Assembly: GCA_001970955.1 (NCBI GenBank)
Contig: MPUH01000216.1
Span: forward strand, 16,208-80,207
Source: Stentor coeruleus
Taxonomy: Eukaryota > Ciliophora > Heterotrichea > Heterotrichida > Stentoridae
Length of the DNA stretch: 64,000 nucleotides
Direction: 5' to 3'
The position numbers and the translations under genes are program-made. Of the stretch, positions 40,735 to 49,671 are shown in pieces (positions within the stretch are counted from its first letter, which is position 1; each line of letters begins with the position of its first letter). The notes beneath the pieces were generated by a model. The model was given only the letters and a program-made list of their open reading frames with translations. It did no database searches and had not been told where the DNA came from.

Positions 40735-41060
40735 AATTATTATTTCTAATAAGATAAAGATTATTATTGTGTTGTTTAGATTATAAAAGATAGGATATAA
40801 GATATTTAATAGATGATATAATTATAATTTTTTTTTAAGGTTTTGTGTTAGGAAAAATGCAGATTTTAAGTTATTGTGAGTGTTTATAGAAATATGAGAA
40901 AGGTTTTAAGTTGTTAGATGGTGAAAAGATTTAAATTTATATAATTTTTTTGAGTGTTTTTATGGCATGATAATATTTTGTAAGCTNAATTTTTTTGAGT
41001 GTTTTTATGGCATGATAATATTTTGTAAGCTATTTAAAACTCAGCAAATAGCTTATAATA
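40735..41060. other. Intergenic with an N joint
   Basis: About 325 bp, containing the N at 40987 and its flanking duplication. No gene seen. Confidence 0.55.
40943..41031. repeat. 44-bp direct duplication flanking an N (assembly joint)
   Basis: Positions 40943-40986 and 40988-41031 are identical around the N at 40987. Same layout as the four other N joints. Confidence 0.85.
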
Positions 41061-41339
41061 ATGGAATCAAAGTCATTATGTTGTGCTATATACTGCTTAA
41101 TCATTTCAATAATCAGTGCAATATTTTTAGTAATACTTACACAGTCCGTACTTGCCATAGTTTTGGTTTCTGGGTATGAGTATATAAAAATTGAAAACAA
41201 AGCTCAAGGCGGGGAGACTTGTTTATGGTCTGCAGTGATTTATATGATAATTTCAATATTTTGTTTTATATATATAAAACGAAGACGTAATCCCTCAAGG
41301 TTAAGAGCTAGTTTTGCATATCAGGCTGAACCATTATAA
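41061..41339 (+). CDS. Small two-TM membrane protein
   Basis: The protein has 92 residues. Two hydrophobic segments are visible (about 8-37 and 55-71), separated by a polar loop with GGETC, followed by a basic tail (KRRRNPSRLR). The layout resembles ribonuclease kappa, a V-ATPase accessory subunit, but I cannot confirm that by eye. The frame begins at ATG and ends in TAA. Confidence 0.7.
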   Translation: MESKSLCCAIYCLIISIISAIFLVILTQSVLAIVLVSGYEYIKIENKAQGGETCLWSAVIYMIISIFCFIYIKRRRNPSRLRASFAYQAEPL

Positions 41340-41423
41340 GCTAGCATTACATATATAATCTAATAAAAATTTATAGTTTGACTTGGAATTTGTGAAATAT
41401 TTTACTCATCCACTTATTTTTAA

Positions 41424-42118
41424 CTACTTATTTACTCTTTGGCCTTTCCATATCGGTGGCTGTTTATAACTTCCTTCTTCATCTTCTTCTTCAAACAAAA
41501 CATCCATCGGAGGGCGAAATTTTTCTAAAGTCCTCTTATCAAAAGAATTCCTCACTGCCAATTCGTTTTCATGAACACTACCTACCATATCAAATTTTCC
41601 ATCATCATTATTCAACGAGATTTTCAAAGTCTGAACTTTTGAATCATCTGATCTTTTGAATATAATAATCAGTCTAAAAAGGAAAATTATATTCCTAAGA
41701 ATCAAAAGAGTATCGCAGGTTGTATTCCCAAGTTCTTCAAGTAAGTCTCTTTGTAAAGATAAAACTAAACTTCAAACTACCAATATTTGCACCTTAGATA
41801 TTTTTTTTTTATTACATCTAACTTATGATAAAATATGATGCCCTGCAAATACATTCTCATACTGATTTCTATGGCAATCATTGCGCATATTGAGATTTCT
41901 AGGATTAACAAATAAAGACTAGCTTTCTAGGGATTACCGGCTATACTAACCTGTATCAAAAAATTAAGAACTATGCTTACAATGCAGAATATGATTAGAA
42001 TCACATATACCACTTGCATAACTACGGAAAAATATATTCTTGAGAGTGCTATTTTGAATAGAGAACTGGATTTTCTGATTTTTGTTGGAGGGCTTGGAAT
42101 ATTAAAACCATCAATCAT
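41424..42118 (-). CDS. Voltage-sensor-like four-TM protein, gene model unresolved
   Basis: Exon 1 (41938-42118) codes a basic start and a first TM. A clear 15-nt intron (41923-41937) leads into a second TM (LILEISICAMIAIEI) and FYHKLD. Downstream LLILRNIIFLFRLIIIFKR resembles an S4 helix. The S3 junction is unclear. Skipping 41793-41815, a GTA..AG block of 23 nt, gives LDVQILVV, a TGA (41772-41774), then SLVLSL, a very S3-like sequence; this model has 218 codons. Other readings need an 11-nt intron or a 1-nt error. The gene may be broken. A role as a voltage sensor is inference. It starts 14 nt after the upstream coiled-coil gene's stop. Confidence 0.55.
41923..41937 (-). other. 15-nt intron in the voltage-sensor-like gene
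   Basis: The sense sequence is gtaatccctagaaag, with A at position 10. Removal joins two hydrophobic segments in frame. Confidence 0.85.
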
Positions 42119-42132
42119 TTTATTAGAAAAGA

Positions 42133-43143
42133 TTAGTATTCATTATGATATTTTTCTGTTAAGAACATTAAGTCGTCAATATTATAATCGTTAGCAAGAG
42201 TTCTTTTTGTATTACCAACTCTGTATTGAAGGTCATTCAAAGCTCGCTGATAAGTTTTGTATTCTTCTCCTTTTGTTTGGATTTTTTCATTAAGAGCTAC
42301 TTCTTGGTTTTTGTGATCTTCAAGTTCGCCTTCTAGTTTTTTTATTTTTAACAATAATAAATTAGATGCACTTTTATACTTTCCCTCAATAGTGTCATAC
42401 ATTTTTTTTAATTTTGATGAGTTTTCAATTAGTTTATCGTTTTCTTTATCATGTAGCAAGTTTGGGTCTATTTTGGTTTTAAGCTTATCATATTTATTTT
42501 CAAATTCTTTTATTTTCTGAGTTGTATCTTTATAGCTTTGTAATGTTGTTTGATTCAGATTAGTGATTTTATAGATTTTTTTAGTATAAATAGCAATTTC
42601 TGTGTTTAATTCTATAAACTCTTGATATAACTCTTTTTTCTCTCCTGTGTCAAGGACTGTGTTTAACTCTTTGCTTCGTTGTTTTTGCTTGACTTCGTTT
42701 TTTATCACTACTTCTTCATTTTTCAATAATCTTTGCTCGAGTTCTGAAAGTTTGGATATAAGACTAGCTTCATAATTTGGGTCACTTAATTTATCATGAC
42801 GATCTACAAGTTTTGAGCATTCGTTTTCATAATATTTTAGCTTTTTCCTGACAGTTTCTATCAATTCACCCATAGAAAGCTCTTTGTTTACTTTTTTCGT
42901 TTTCATGCGGCTTCCTTCAATTAAAGCATTCAATTTATTATTCAATTCCTTTAATTTTTTACGTAGCTCTAAATTTTCACGCTGAAGTTTAGTAAAAGTT
43001 AAAGGCAAATTATTTATTTTCTTCATCAACTCTTCATTGTAAGACAAAGAATCTTTTTTATGAGTTGAGCCTCTATATGAGCTTAAATCTCTTTTGTTAT
43101 TAACTGTAGATACAGAGTGATGCTTAACCTTTTTCATCATCAT
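42133..43143 (-). CDS. Coiled-coil protein, function unknown
   Basis: The protein has 336 residues. After a basic, serine-rich start of about 40 residues, almost the whole chain is heptad-like coiled coil (for example ENLELRKKLKELNNKL). No globular domain, membrane segment or signal peptide is visible. It could be a centrosomal or ciliary rod protein, but I recognise no family. The next gene on the same strand begins 14 nt after its stop. Confidence 0.8.
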   Translation of the reverse strand: MMMKKVKHHSVSTVNNKRDLSSYRGSTHKKDSLSYNEELMKKINNLPLTFTKLQRENLELRKKLKELNNKLNALIEGSRMKTKKVNKELSMGELIETVRKKLKYYENECSKLVDRHDKLSDPNYEASLISKLSELEQRLLKNEEVVIKNEVKQKQRSKELNTVLDTGEKKELYQEFIELNTEIAIYTKKIYKITNLNQTTLQSYKDTTQKIKEFENKYDKLKTKIDPNLLHDKENDKLIENSSKLKKMYDTIEGKYKSASNLLLLKIKKLEGELEDHKNQEVALNEKIQTKGEEYKTYQRALNDLQYRVGNTKRTLANDYNIDDLMFLTEKYHNEY

Positions 43144-43444
43144 TTTAATATATAACTGAGATTTAATTTCTATTATTTACTGAGCTAGTCTTATGCTAAT
43201 TTTATCAGATTAATTATTCTATCTTTAATCCTCATATTCACAGACATACTCTAAAATAATCTCTTTATATACTACAATTATCATATAAAAAAAAAACTAT
43301 ACTCTCATATACAAACCTCAAAAGCTATCATATCAAAATCCTCTCCAAAACATTTTCTCATAAAACCCAAACCAGCATAAAAATCTCAGAAATCCAATCA
43401 TATTAATAGACCTCTATTTCAACTATAACTAACTTCTAAATAAC
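43144..43444. other. Intergenic, no gene seen
   Basis: About 300 bp, C- and A-rich in the right half. Nothing recognised. Confidence 0.55.
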
Positions 43445-44059
43445 TTATTTCGCAATAGCTTTAATCAAATAAACAAACGCTCCCCCAAGTCCTCCATAAA
43501 AATAAGTGTTCTCTCTTCCATTATCCCCTAAATACAACATAACTAATCCTAAAATCACAGCAGGCATAGGTATAAACATCAAAAAAATCGGTTGCCAAGG
43601 GTTTTGTATAATAAAATAGCTCATTATCGCTGAAACAGAAGCATTAGCCCCAACTGTAATAGGAATACTCCCATAAGGGTTATTATATTTATACCGACTA
43701 TAAAGCCCTAAAAAATTGAAAATAGTTCCTGAAAAATACAAACTTAAAATACCCATTGGACCAATAGAATATATGACTGGTGATGCAAAAAACCATAAAG
43801 TTATTGAGTTAAAGAACATTGGGATAAAATCTGGATGGGATATTGATGAGGTTAATATAGTATAATAACGACTTTTACGAATTGTATTCTGCTCGCTCAT
43901 AACAAAATGATCACGCATAAAACCTGGGACAACTTTCCAAGAAAAATATGCTCCGATATTGGCTGAGATTAAGATTTTTGTAATATTTTCAGGATCTTTG
44001 TTTAAAAAAAAGTTCTTGAGCCTGTATTTGTAGTTATTGAAAAAATTCTTCCAGGACAT
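43445..44059 (-). CDS. Rhomboid-fold membrane protein lacking catalytic residues
   Basis: The protein has 204 residues and about six hydrophobic segments. The core fits the rhomboid family: YYTILTSSISH (like WRLxTSxFxH), an N-containing second TM (FFNSITLWFF), then GANASVSAIM where active rhomboids have GASGAVNAIM. The catalytic serine position is N139. The usual histidine motif GHLGGA reads GGLGGA near the C-terminus, so the second catalytic residue is missing too. It is probably a pseudoprotease that binds or guides membrane proteins, as iRhoms and derlins do; this is inference. The overall pattern is closest to mitochondrial-type rhomboids. Confidence 0.8.
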   Translation of the reverse strand: MSWKNFFNNYKYRLKNFFLNKDPENITKILISANIGAYFSWKVVPGFMRDHFVMSEQNTIRKSRYYTILTSSISHPDFIPMFFNSITLWFFASPVIYSIGPMGILSLYFSGTIFNFLGLYSRYKYNNPYGSIPITVGANASVSAIMSYFIIQNPWQPIFLMFIPMPAVILGLVMLYLGDNGRENTYFYGGLGGAFVYLIKAIAK

Positions 44060-44589
44060 TTTTTATTCTCGAACTGAGATGATTTAATTTGGATTGTTAT
44101 AGAAAAAAGTAATTTTGGAAAGTGTTATTTTTGATTGTAAGTTTTAATTGTGATTAAGTGTATAGTTTTGTATTTTGTATGTATATTTAATATTTGATTG
44201 TAAGTTTTAATTGTGATTAAGTGTATAGTTTTGTATTTTTTATGTATATTTAATAGGGAAACTTGAGTTTTATTTTTAGTTGGGATTAGTAGATTGTAAA
44301 ATTTAGATTTTTAGTAAGTGTTTGATTGAATAACAAAAATTTGATTGAGAATAAAGTTGGAGTATATTATTTGATGCTAAAAAAAAAGAGTCATATTGGA
44401 GAAATGGAAAAGTTTGTAGGATGTTAAGATCTTTGATGCGTAATGAACTGGGAGAAATATTATAAAGAATTTTTATTATGTTGAGTATATCAAAAGACCC
44501 TACTTTTAGAATAATTATCTATGCTCTTAGTGGATTAAAGTCTATTTTTATTAAAATTATTAAGTCACTCTGAGTGCATATAAATTTCT
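44060..44589. other. Intergenic with a tandem repeat
   Basis: About 530 bp containing the 63-bp two-copy tandem at 44130-44255. No gene seen. Confidence 0.6.
44130..44255. repeat. 63-bp tandem duplication, two copies, no N between
   Basis: Positions 44130-44192 and 44193-44255 match with one visible difference. It lies 70 bp upstream of the rhomboid-like start and is a real tandem repeat rather than a joint with N. Confidence 0.85.
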
Positions 44590-45501
44590 TTAATCTTTTA
44601 TCCAACTTGGTCCTGATACAAGGTTAACAACAGATACTCTAGACTTTTCTTGCAGATCTTTGATTTTTTTGATAAAAGATATTGTTGGTAATGTACACGA
44701 AAGAGACATTTTCTTTTGAGGAGAAACATCTTTGATATAATTGCTAGCCATTTTATAATCTTTGAGATTAAGTAAGTATATTTTGCCTGAAAGGTCTTCA
44801 ATCCAATTACATTTCATTTGTGTGATTTTTATGTTGTATTCTTTAATAAAATATTTTTCAAGTAAATAAACTAAATACATCATCTTATTATCAATAGTTG
44901 GAGTACTAATCAAAGTCTTTGAGCAAGGATCACTGCTTACAACCAAATATTTCAACCTTTCTATGTTTTTCTTTAAAATCAAGCTCTTACTTAAGTTTTT
45001 TTCAGGTTTTTTTCTCATTAAAAAAGTTTTAACTTTTTGCGACAACGTGTATTCTGATTTATATATAGAAGTTGTCATATTTCTTATATACTTTTGTATG
45101 ATCTGACCTTTATTTTGTGATAAATTTGATTCCCATGTATAATCGCATTCAGCAGGTGAAAAAAGTAAGAAAATCTTATCACGATAAGCAGAATTATGTT
45201 TTGTTTTACATACAGCAATAGGTACACCACTAGAATAATTTGTATTTGAAGCAAATAGTATAAATGATTCAGAGATTGCTTGTTGGGTTAGGTTTTCACG
45301 AATTAGTAACTCACCTGTGCGATAATCAGTACAAAAAAGTGTTGGAGTTTTAAACCCGAAACCAATGACAATCATTTCAGGGATATTCAAATATACTTTT
45401 GTACATTTTGACATCAGCATTAAAGCCTGGTAGAATTTTAATTCGAATTTGAAAAGCTTCTTTAAATTCACACTTTTAATACTTGCAATTGAACTATCCA
45501 T
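44590..45501 (-). CDS. Hypothetical protein
   Basis: The protein has 303 residues in one uninterrupted frame. It mixes hydrophobic strands and lysine-rich helices without signal peptide or membrane helix. A segment near residue 240 (CNWIEDLSGKIYLLNL) has the feel of a conserved C-terminal motif. The tail is basic and serine-rich. I do not recognise a family. Codon use is like the neighbours, so I take it as a real gene. Confidence 0.75.
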   Translation of the reverse strand: MDSSIASIKSVNLKKLFKFELKFYQALMLMSKCTKVYLNIPEMIVIGFGFKTPTLFCTDYRTGELLIRENLTQQAISESFILFASNTNYSSGVPIAVCKTKHNSAYRDKIFLLFSPAECDYTWESNLSQNKGQIIQKYIRNMTTSIYKSEYTLSQKVKTFLMRKKPEKNLSKSLILKKNIERLKYLVVSSDPCSKTLISTPTIDNKMMYLVYLLEKYFIKEYNIKITQMKCNWIEDLSGKIYLLNLKDYKMASNYIKDVSPQKKMSLSCTLPTISFIKKIKDLQEKSRVSVVNLVSGPSWIKD

Positions 45502-45889
45502 GATTCGATATATATTTTATCATATGATTTCAGATATGTTATTTATATGCTATATTATATATGAAATTGTTTATAATACAAGCACAAAAATATTCTAACT
45601 ACTATTTGTATCTTCGAGCTAATAATTTATATTTTATTTAACCTCAAATCAAAATAATAACTACAAAAATTATAATTATCAAAACTAATCCTATAATCTA
45701 CCTATCTAAAAATATTTATAAAACTCTAAGTCAACCTTCATAATAAAACCATCACATTCCAAAATATTTCAATCAAAAAAAAATACCCAAAATTGATCCA
45801 AAAAGCTAGCACCTAATACCTAAAATTCAAAAAAATCAAAAAAACCAATCAAACCTTATTAAAAAAATATAAAATCATCACAGTTATAA
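45502..45889. other. Divergent promoter region
   Basis: About 390 bp between divergent starts. Strongly C- and A-rich toward the right-hand gene. The sequence TTATAA abuts the right-hand ATG. Confidence 0.55.
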
Positions 45890-46429
45890 ATGTCTGCTGA
45901 AATAAGACGCATCCTAAACAATGAAGAAGAACTTATAAACATAAGTAGACCTATATTTCAAGCAGTTGACGTAGATAATTCAGAATATATCGATGAAAAA
46001 GAACTTTATCAAATGATGTGTAATACAGCTTCTGAATTTCAAATAGCAAATCCTACACTTGAAGAAGTACAAACAACAATGCAGAGTTTAGATAGAAATA
46101 GAGATGGAAAGATATCTTTAGATGAATATATAGAACTTGTTAAAGGTCTTTTAAGGGAAATGCTTAAAGGAGAAACTGACGCACAAGATAATGGGAATGA
46201 AAAAAAAGCTGAAGAGCAAATCAATAAACAATTGCAGATGTTTGAAAAGTATTTGGAGGAAAGTGGAATTACTATGGCTTTTCAGCTGATCTTTGCTGAG
46301 ATACTTACGAAGAAGATTGAGCCTAATAATGTTTTTACTTATACTGCAATGAGACTTAGACAGATTGGCAAGGAAATAGCGCATTTACTCCCGAAGAACC
46401 TTACTGCAAATATCTCTGAAAGCACTTAA
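45890..46429 (+). CDS. EF-hand calcium-binding protein
   Basis: The protein has 179 residues. Two perfect EF-hand loops are present: residues 27-38 (DVDNSEYIDEKE) and 68-79 (DRNRDGKISLDE), each with ligands at positions 1, 3, 5, 9 and a glutamate at 12. They pair as one calmodulin-like lobe. The C-terminal 100 residues are helical without further loops. It may be a calcium sensor or a ciliary or cortical protein; the target is unknown. The ATG directly follows TTATAA. Confidence 0.88.
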   Translation: MSAEIRRILNNEEELINISRPIFQAVDVDNSEYIDEKELYQMMCNTASEFQIANPTLEEVQTTMQSLDRNRDGKISLDEYIELVKGLLREMLKGETDAQDNGNEKKAEEQINKQLQMFEKYLEESGITMAFQLIFAEILTKKIEPNNVFTYTAMRLRQIGKEIAHLLPKNLTANISEST

Positions 46430-46749
46430 TATTTAGCAAGGAACCTTTAGTTAGGTAATAAAAGTTGTTGGTTTTTAATATTTTTGATTTTATGCAAGAG
46501 TTTTTTAATTTTCATCTATAAATCATATCAAACTTATAAGTATTTCCCCATTCTTAAACCTCAAACAAATTTCCCCTATCCCAGTAATCTAAAAAACCTC
46601 AATCAATACTTATAGAAATCAATTATATATAAAACCTTCCTATAAAAAAATACTCTAAATCCTATCCAAACTCATTAAAGCATCTTCCCCCATAATGTAA
46701 AAACTCAACACTAATATCTAAATTTTTTCCATAATACCAATGGAATATA
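46430..46749. other. Intergenic, no gene seen
   Basis: About 320 bp, C- and A-rich on the right. Nothing recognised. Confidence 0.55.
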
Positions 46750-47388
46750 ATGTCGAGATTCAACCCATACAACGACAATGGAGGCACTGTTGTAGCTGTA
46801 GCCCAAGGTTCCCGAGTTGTAATAGGTGGTGACACGCGTATATCAAATGGTTACAACATCTTAAGCAGAAATTACAATAAAGTAACCCAATTGACATCGA
46901 CAACTTTTATAGCAACATCAGGTCAAGTCACCGATGCTCAAGCTTTACATAAGCTTTTACTAGCAAAAGTTGCTTTATATAAACACCAGCATGGTAATGA
47001 GCCTTCCTTAAGAGCTCTATCAAAACTTCTTTGTGTTACTTTATATTCAAGAAGATTCTTCCCTTATTACACTTTCAACCTTTTATGCGGTGTTGATGAT
47101 GATGGACAAGGTAAAGTTTTTGGCTATGATGCTATTGGAAGTTTTGATGAACTTAAATACGGGGCACAAGGAAGTGGGCAACAATTGAGTATAAGCATAT
47201 TAGACAATCAAATGAAAGGGACTAATAGAACTGACAGCTATAGTTTTAATAGTGACCCTGTTGGACTTGTTAAAGATGTGTTTAATGCTATAGCAGAGAG
47301 GGATATTTATACTGGTGATCATGTGCTTATTTGGGATGTGAGTCCTCAAGGGATTAATCAATCAACTTTTAGACTTAGGTCAGATTAA
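46750..47388 (+). CDS. PSMB1: Proteasome subunit beta type-1 (beta 6)
   Basis: The protein has 212 residues and the proteasome beta fold. The start NPYNDNGGTVVAVA and the block LYSRRFFPYYTFNLLCGVDDDG match PSMB1 closely, including its hallmark YSRRFFPYY. This subunit sits in the beta ring of the 20S core and is not catalytic: the residue after GG is threonine, but no processing to an active N-terminal Thr is known for this subunit. The N-terminal extension is shorter than in human. A COMM-domain gene follows 28 nt downstream on the same strand. Confidence 0.95.
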   Translation: MSRFNPYNDNGGTVVAVAQGSRVVIGGDTRISNGYNILSRNYNKVTQLTSTTFIATSGQVTDAQALHKLLLAKVALYKHQHGNEPSLRALSKLLCVTLYSRRFFPYYTFNLLCGVDDDGQGKVFGYDAIGSFDELKYGAQGSGQQLSISILDNQMKGTNRTDSYSFNSDPVGLVKDVFNAIAERDIYTGDHVLIWDVSPQGINQSTFRLRSD

Positions 47389-47416
47389 ATCATTATCTTA
47401 TTTGATTTAGAGATAA

Positions 47417-47977
47417 ATGGACGAATTACTTGATACTGTTGATTGGCTTCAAGATGTCTCAGAAGCTGTGTTGACTAGTTTATTTGAATATAGTTTAGGG
47501 TTTCTTCAAGGGAAAGTTGATAAAAAAACCCTTGGGCAATTAGCGGATTCTTTAGAAAAAACTCCAGAAAGCACAGAGAGGGTTTTAGAAGCTTTAGGAT
47601 TTATGATCACAAGTATTTGCACAGGGAGGACTATTCCTGATATTCCCTGGGCACCTGCGCTACAGAGTTTTGTTAAAGAAAACCAAGGAGAAATCAAACT
47701 TTCTTATTCATTGAATTCACTCCACAACCCATTGCAAAGCACTTTTAAAGACTTTGATTGGAGATTTGAAGTACAAACTAGTTCACGTGCAGTAGAAGAT
47801 GTTACAGTGCCTAAAATCATACTACAAATCACTACAGATAATGGACAAGAGGTGTTAGAATGCGATTATGCGAATATGAAAAACTTATATACTCAGCTAA
47901 GACAAGCACTTAAAACATTTGAATCAGTAAGAGCGAAGAAAACTGAGAAGTTCTTAAAGCCAAGTAAAAATTTATAA
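47417..47977 (+). CDS. COMM domain-containing protein
   Basis: The protein has 186 residues. The N-terminal 105 are helical. The C-terminal 80 form a COMM domain: a tryptophan-containing strand (FKDFDWRFEV), TSSRAVEDV, PKIILQITTDNG, then a leucine-rich helix (MKNLYTQLRQAL). COMMD proteins assemble as a ring in the CCC/Commander complex, which recycles membrane proteins from endosomes. Which of the ten COMMD types it is cannot be told by eye. The gene follows PSMB1 after 28 nt. Confidence 0.88.
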   Translation: MDELLDTVDWLQDVSEAVLTSLFEYSLGFLQGKVDKKTLGQLADSLEKTPESTERVLEALGFMITSICTGRTIPDIPWAPALQSFVKENQGEIKLSYSLNSLHNPLQSTFKDFDWRFEVQTSSRAVEDVTVPKIILQITTDNGQEVLECDYANMKNLYTQLRQALKTFESVRAKKTEKFLKPSKNL

Positions 47978-48106
47978 CTAAATTGAGGTTAGATAATATT
48001 TCAACAATAAAATATTTAGGATTATATAAGAAATCTTGTATTCAAAGAGAATTTAATGATAATTTTTTTGTTTTATATGAGAATGTATAATAAAATCCTA
48101 TATTAT

Positions 48107-49510
48107 TTATTGATCATCAACTTGTTCAATAATAAGATCTTCAACAATAGATGCTTGACATTGAAGGAAACGCATAAGTTCAACTTTTGGTGAGTTTTTT
48201 TTTAGGGAAAGAATATTATTGTTAAGTTCTGTTATCTCATCTCGCATTTGACTTTCTTGTAAATAAGCGTCATGGAGTTTGTTTCGTAGTTCGCTTAGTT
48301 CCTTTTTTTGGTCTAAGAGTTTTTTTTGGAGTTTTTCATATTCATCGGTTTTTATTGATGAACCATAAAGTGGTCGTCCGGTAAAAATCGATTGTTCTCG
48401 GTCTTTTACAGAAAGCCGTGCAGCAAGAGCTAGAGAAGCTTCTGGAGCATTACAGGTTTTTTGCGCTTCTTTAAACTTCTCTTGAACTTCAGGGATTTTT
48501 ATAGCAAAATCATCAACAATATGATCGTAATCTCCTTCATTTAAACATTGATTCTCATTCTCAACCCAGCTACACAAATTCAAAAACTCATTCACCCATA
48601 AGTCAGCTAATGCTGCCATATTCGCACATTCTTGTCTAACTTTTTTACATTCTGCATTTAATTCATCATATTTTTTTTCTGCTGTTTCTATTATTTTTGA
48701 ATAATTTTCACCTAAAAGCTGTTTGATTAAATATTTATGTTCAGGTGTTAGTGTATAACTTTTATCTTTAGCTAAAATTATCATTGAAAGTTTTGTTATA
48801 GCATCTTTTAAGGTTTTATCTGTTAAGTTTTCAGCAAAATCTCTATGTTTTCTTAGTTCATTATGCTCTTTTTGCATATCTTCTATTACTTTATTTAGCA
48901 TTTCGAGTTCTGAGTTGCTTATGATTAACTTTTGTGTTAGTTCTGAGGAAATTTGTTTTTCTTGTTGTAATGATTCTTGTAAAGAGCTTGTTTGGGTGTT
49001 AAGCATTTCGATTTTCTGTTGTTCTTCTTCTATTTGTTGGGTTAAACGGTGGATTTGTTTTTCGGCTAGTTCAAGGTTATGGTTTAATTCTTCTTTATCA
49101 AGGTTTTTTTTGTTGATTTCCACTTCAAAGCACTGGACCTGCGTTCTAAAATCTTGCCTTTGTTTTCTTACTTGTACTAATTCTAAATCAACTTCATTTC
49201 TCTCATCTATCAAAGATATTATCAATTCCCTTGCATCACACAGCTCAGCTTCAAGCTCATCAACTTGTGTCCTGTAAAAAGCTTCAACTTTTCTATGATC
49301 TTTTTCTTGTTCATTAAGTATTTGAATAACTTTTTCTTTAGAGTAATTAGTATAATCTGGAGGCTTGATATCTCTTTGGTTTTTTCTTATACTCTCAAGT
49401 TTTTTTCTTAATATCTCCATTTCTTCCTGATTTTCTCATACCTCAGTTACAGGTTCAGCTTCTAAATCCGCAGCTTTGAGTGTGACTCTTCTAACACAAT
49501 TCAAATCCAT
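48107..49510 (-). CDS. Coiled-coil protein with an N-terminal mini-exon
   Basis: Coding segments 49442-49510 (23 codons) and 48107-49426 give 462 residues. Without the intron the frame would appear to begin at an internal ATG (MEILRKKLE); the upstream ATG plus splicing adds MDLNCVRRVTLKAAD and neighbours. Heptad-like coiled coil covers about residues 70-220 and the last 100; the middle (around WVNEFLNLCSWVENE) is more compact. I recognise no family. A cytoskeletal rod or tether is plausible. The gene is divergent from POLD2 (160 bp apart). Confidence 0.83.
49427..49441 (-). other. 15-nt intron in the coiled-coil gene
   Basis: The sense sequence is gtatgagaaaatcag, with A at position 10. It removes a TGA and joins the first exon in frame. 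Confidence 0.85.
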
Positions 49511-49671
49511 ATTAATTATTTTTATAAAAAATAAAAGTAAAAAATGATTTTTAAGTATAGGCGGGATAAGTTGTTGATAAAAAGTGTATTAATTTCAAAG
49601 TCTTAGTTATTTGTTAATATAAAAATAATTTACTTCAATTACTACAAATTAACCCTTAAAACTTATATATA

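Noticed and set aside
41424-41705. Frame starting at TTG as a separate 93-codon gene
   Set aside because: It lacks an ATG and continues upstream in frame into the voltage-sensor-like gene.
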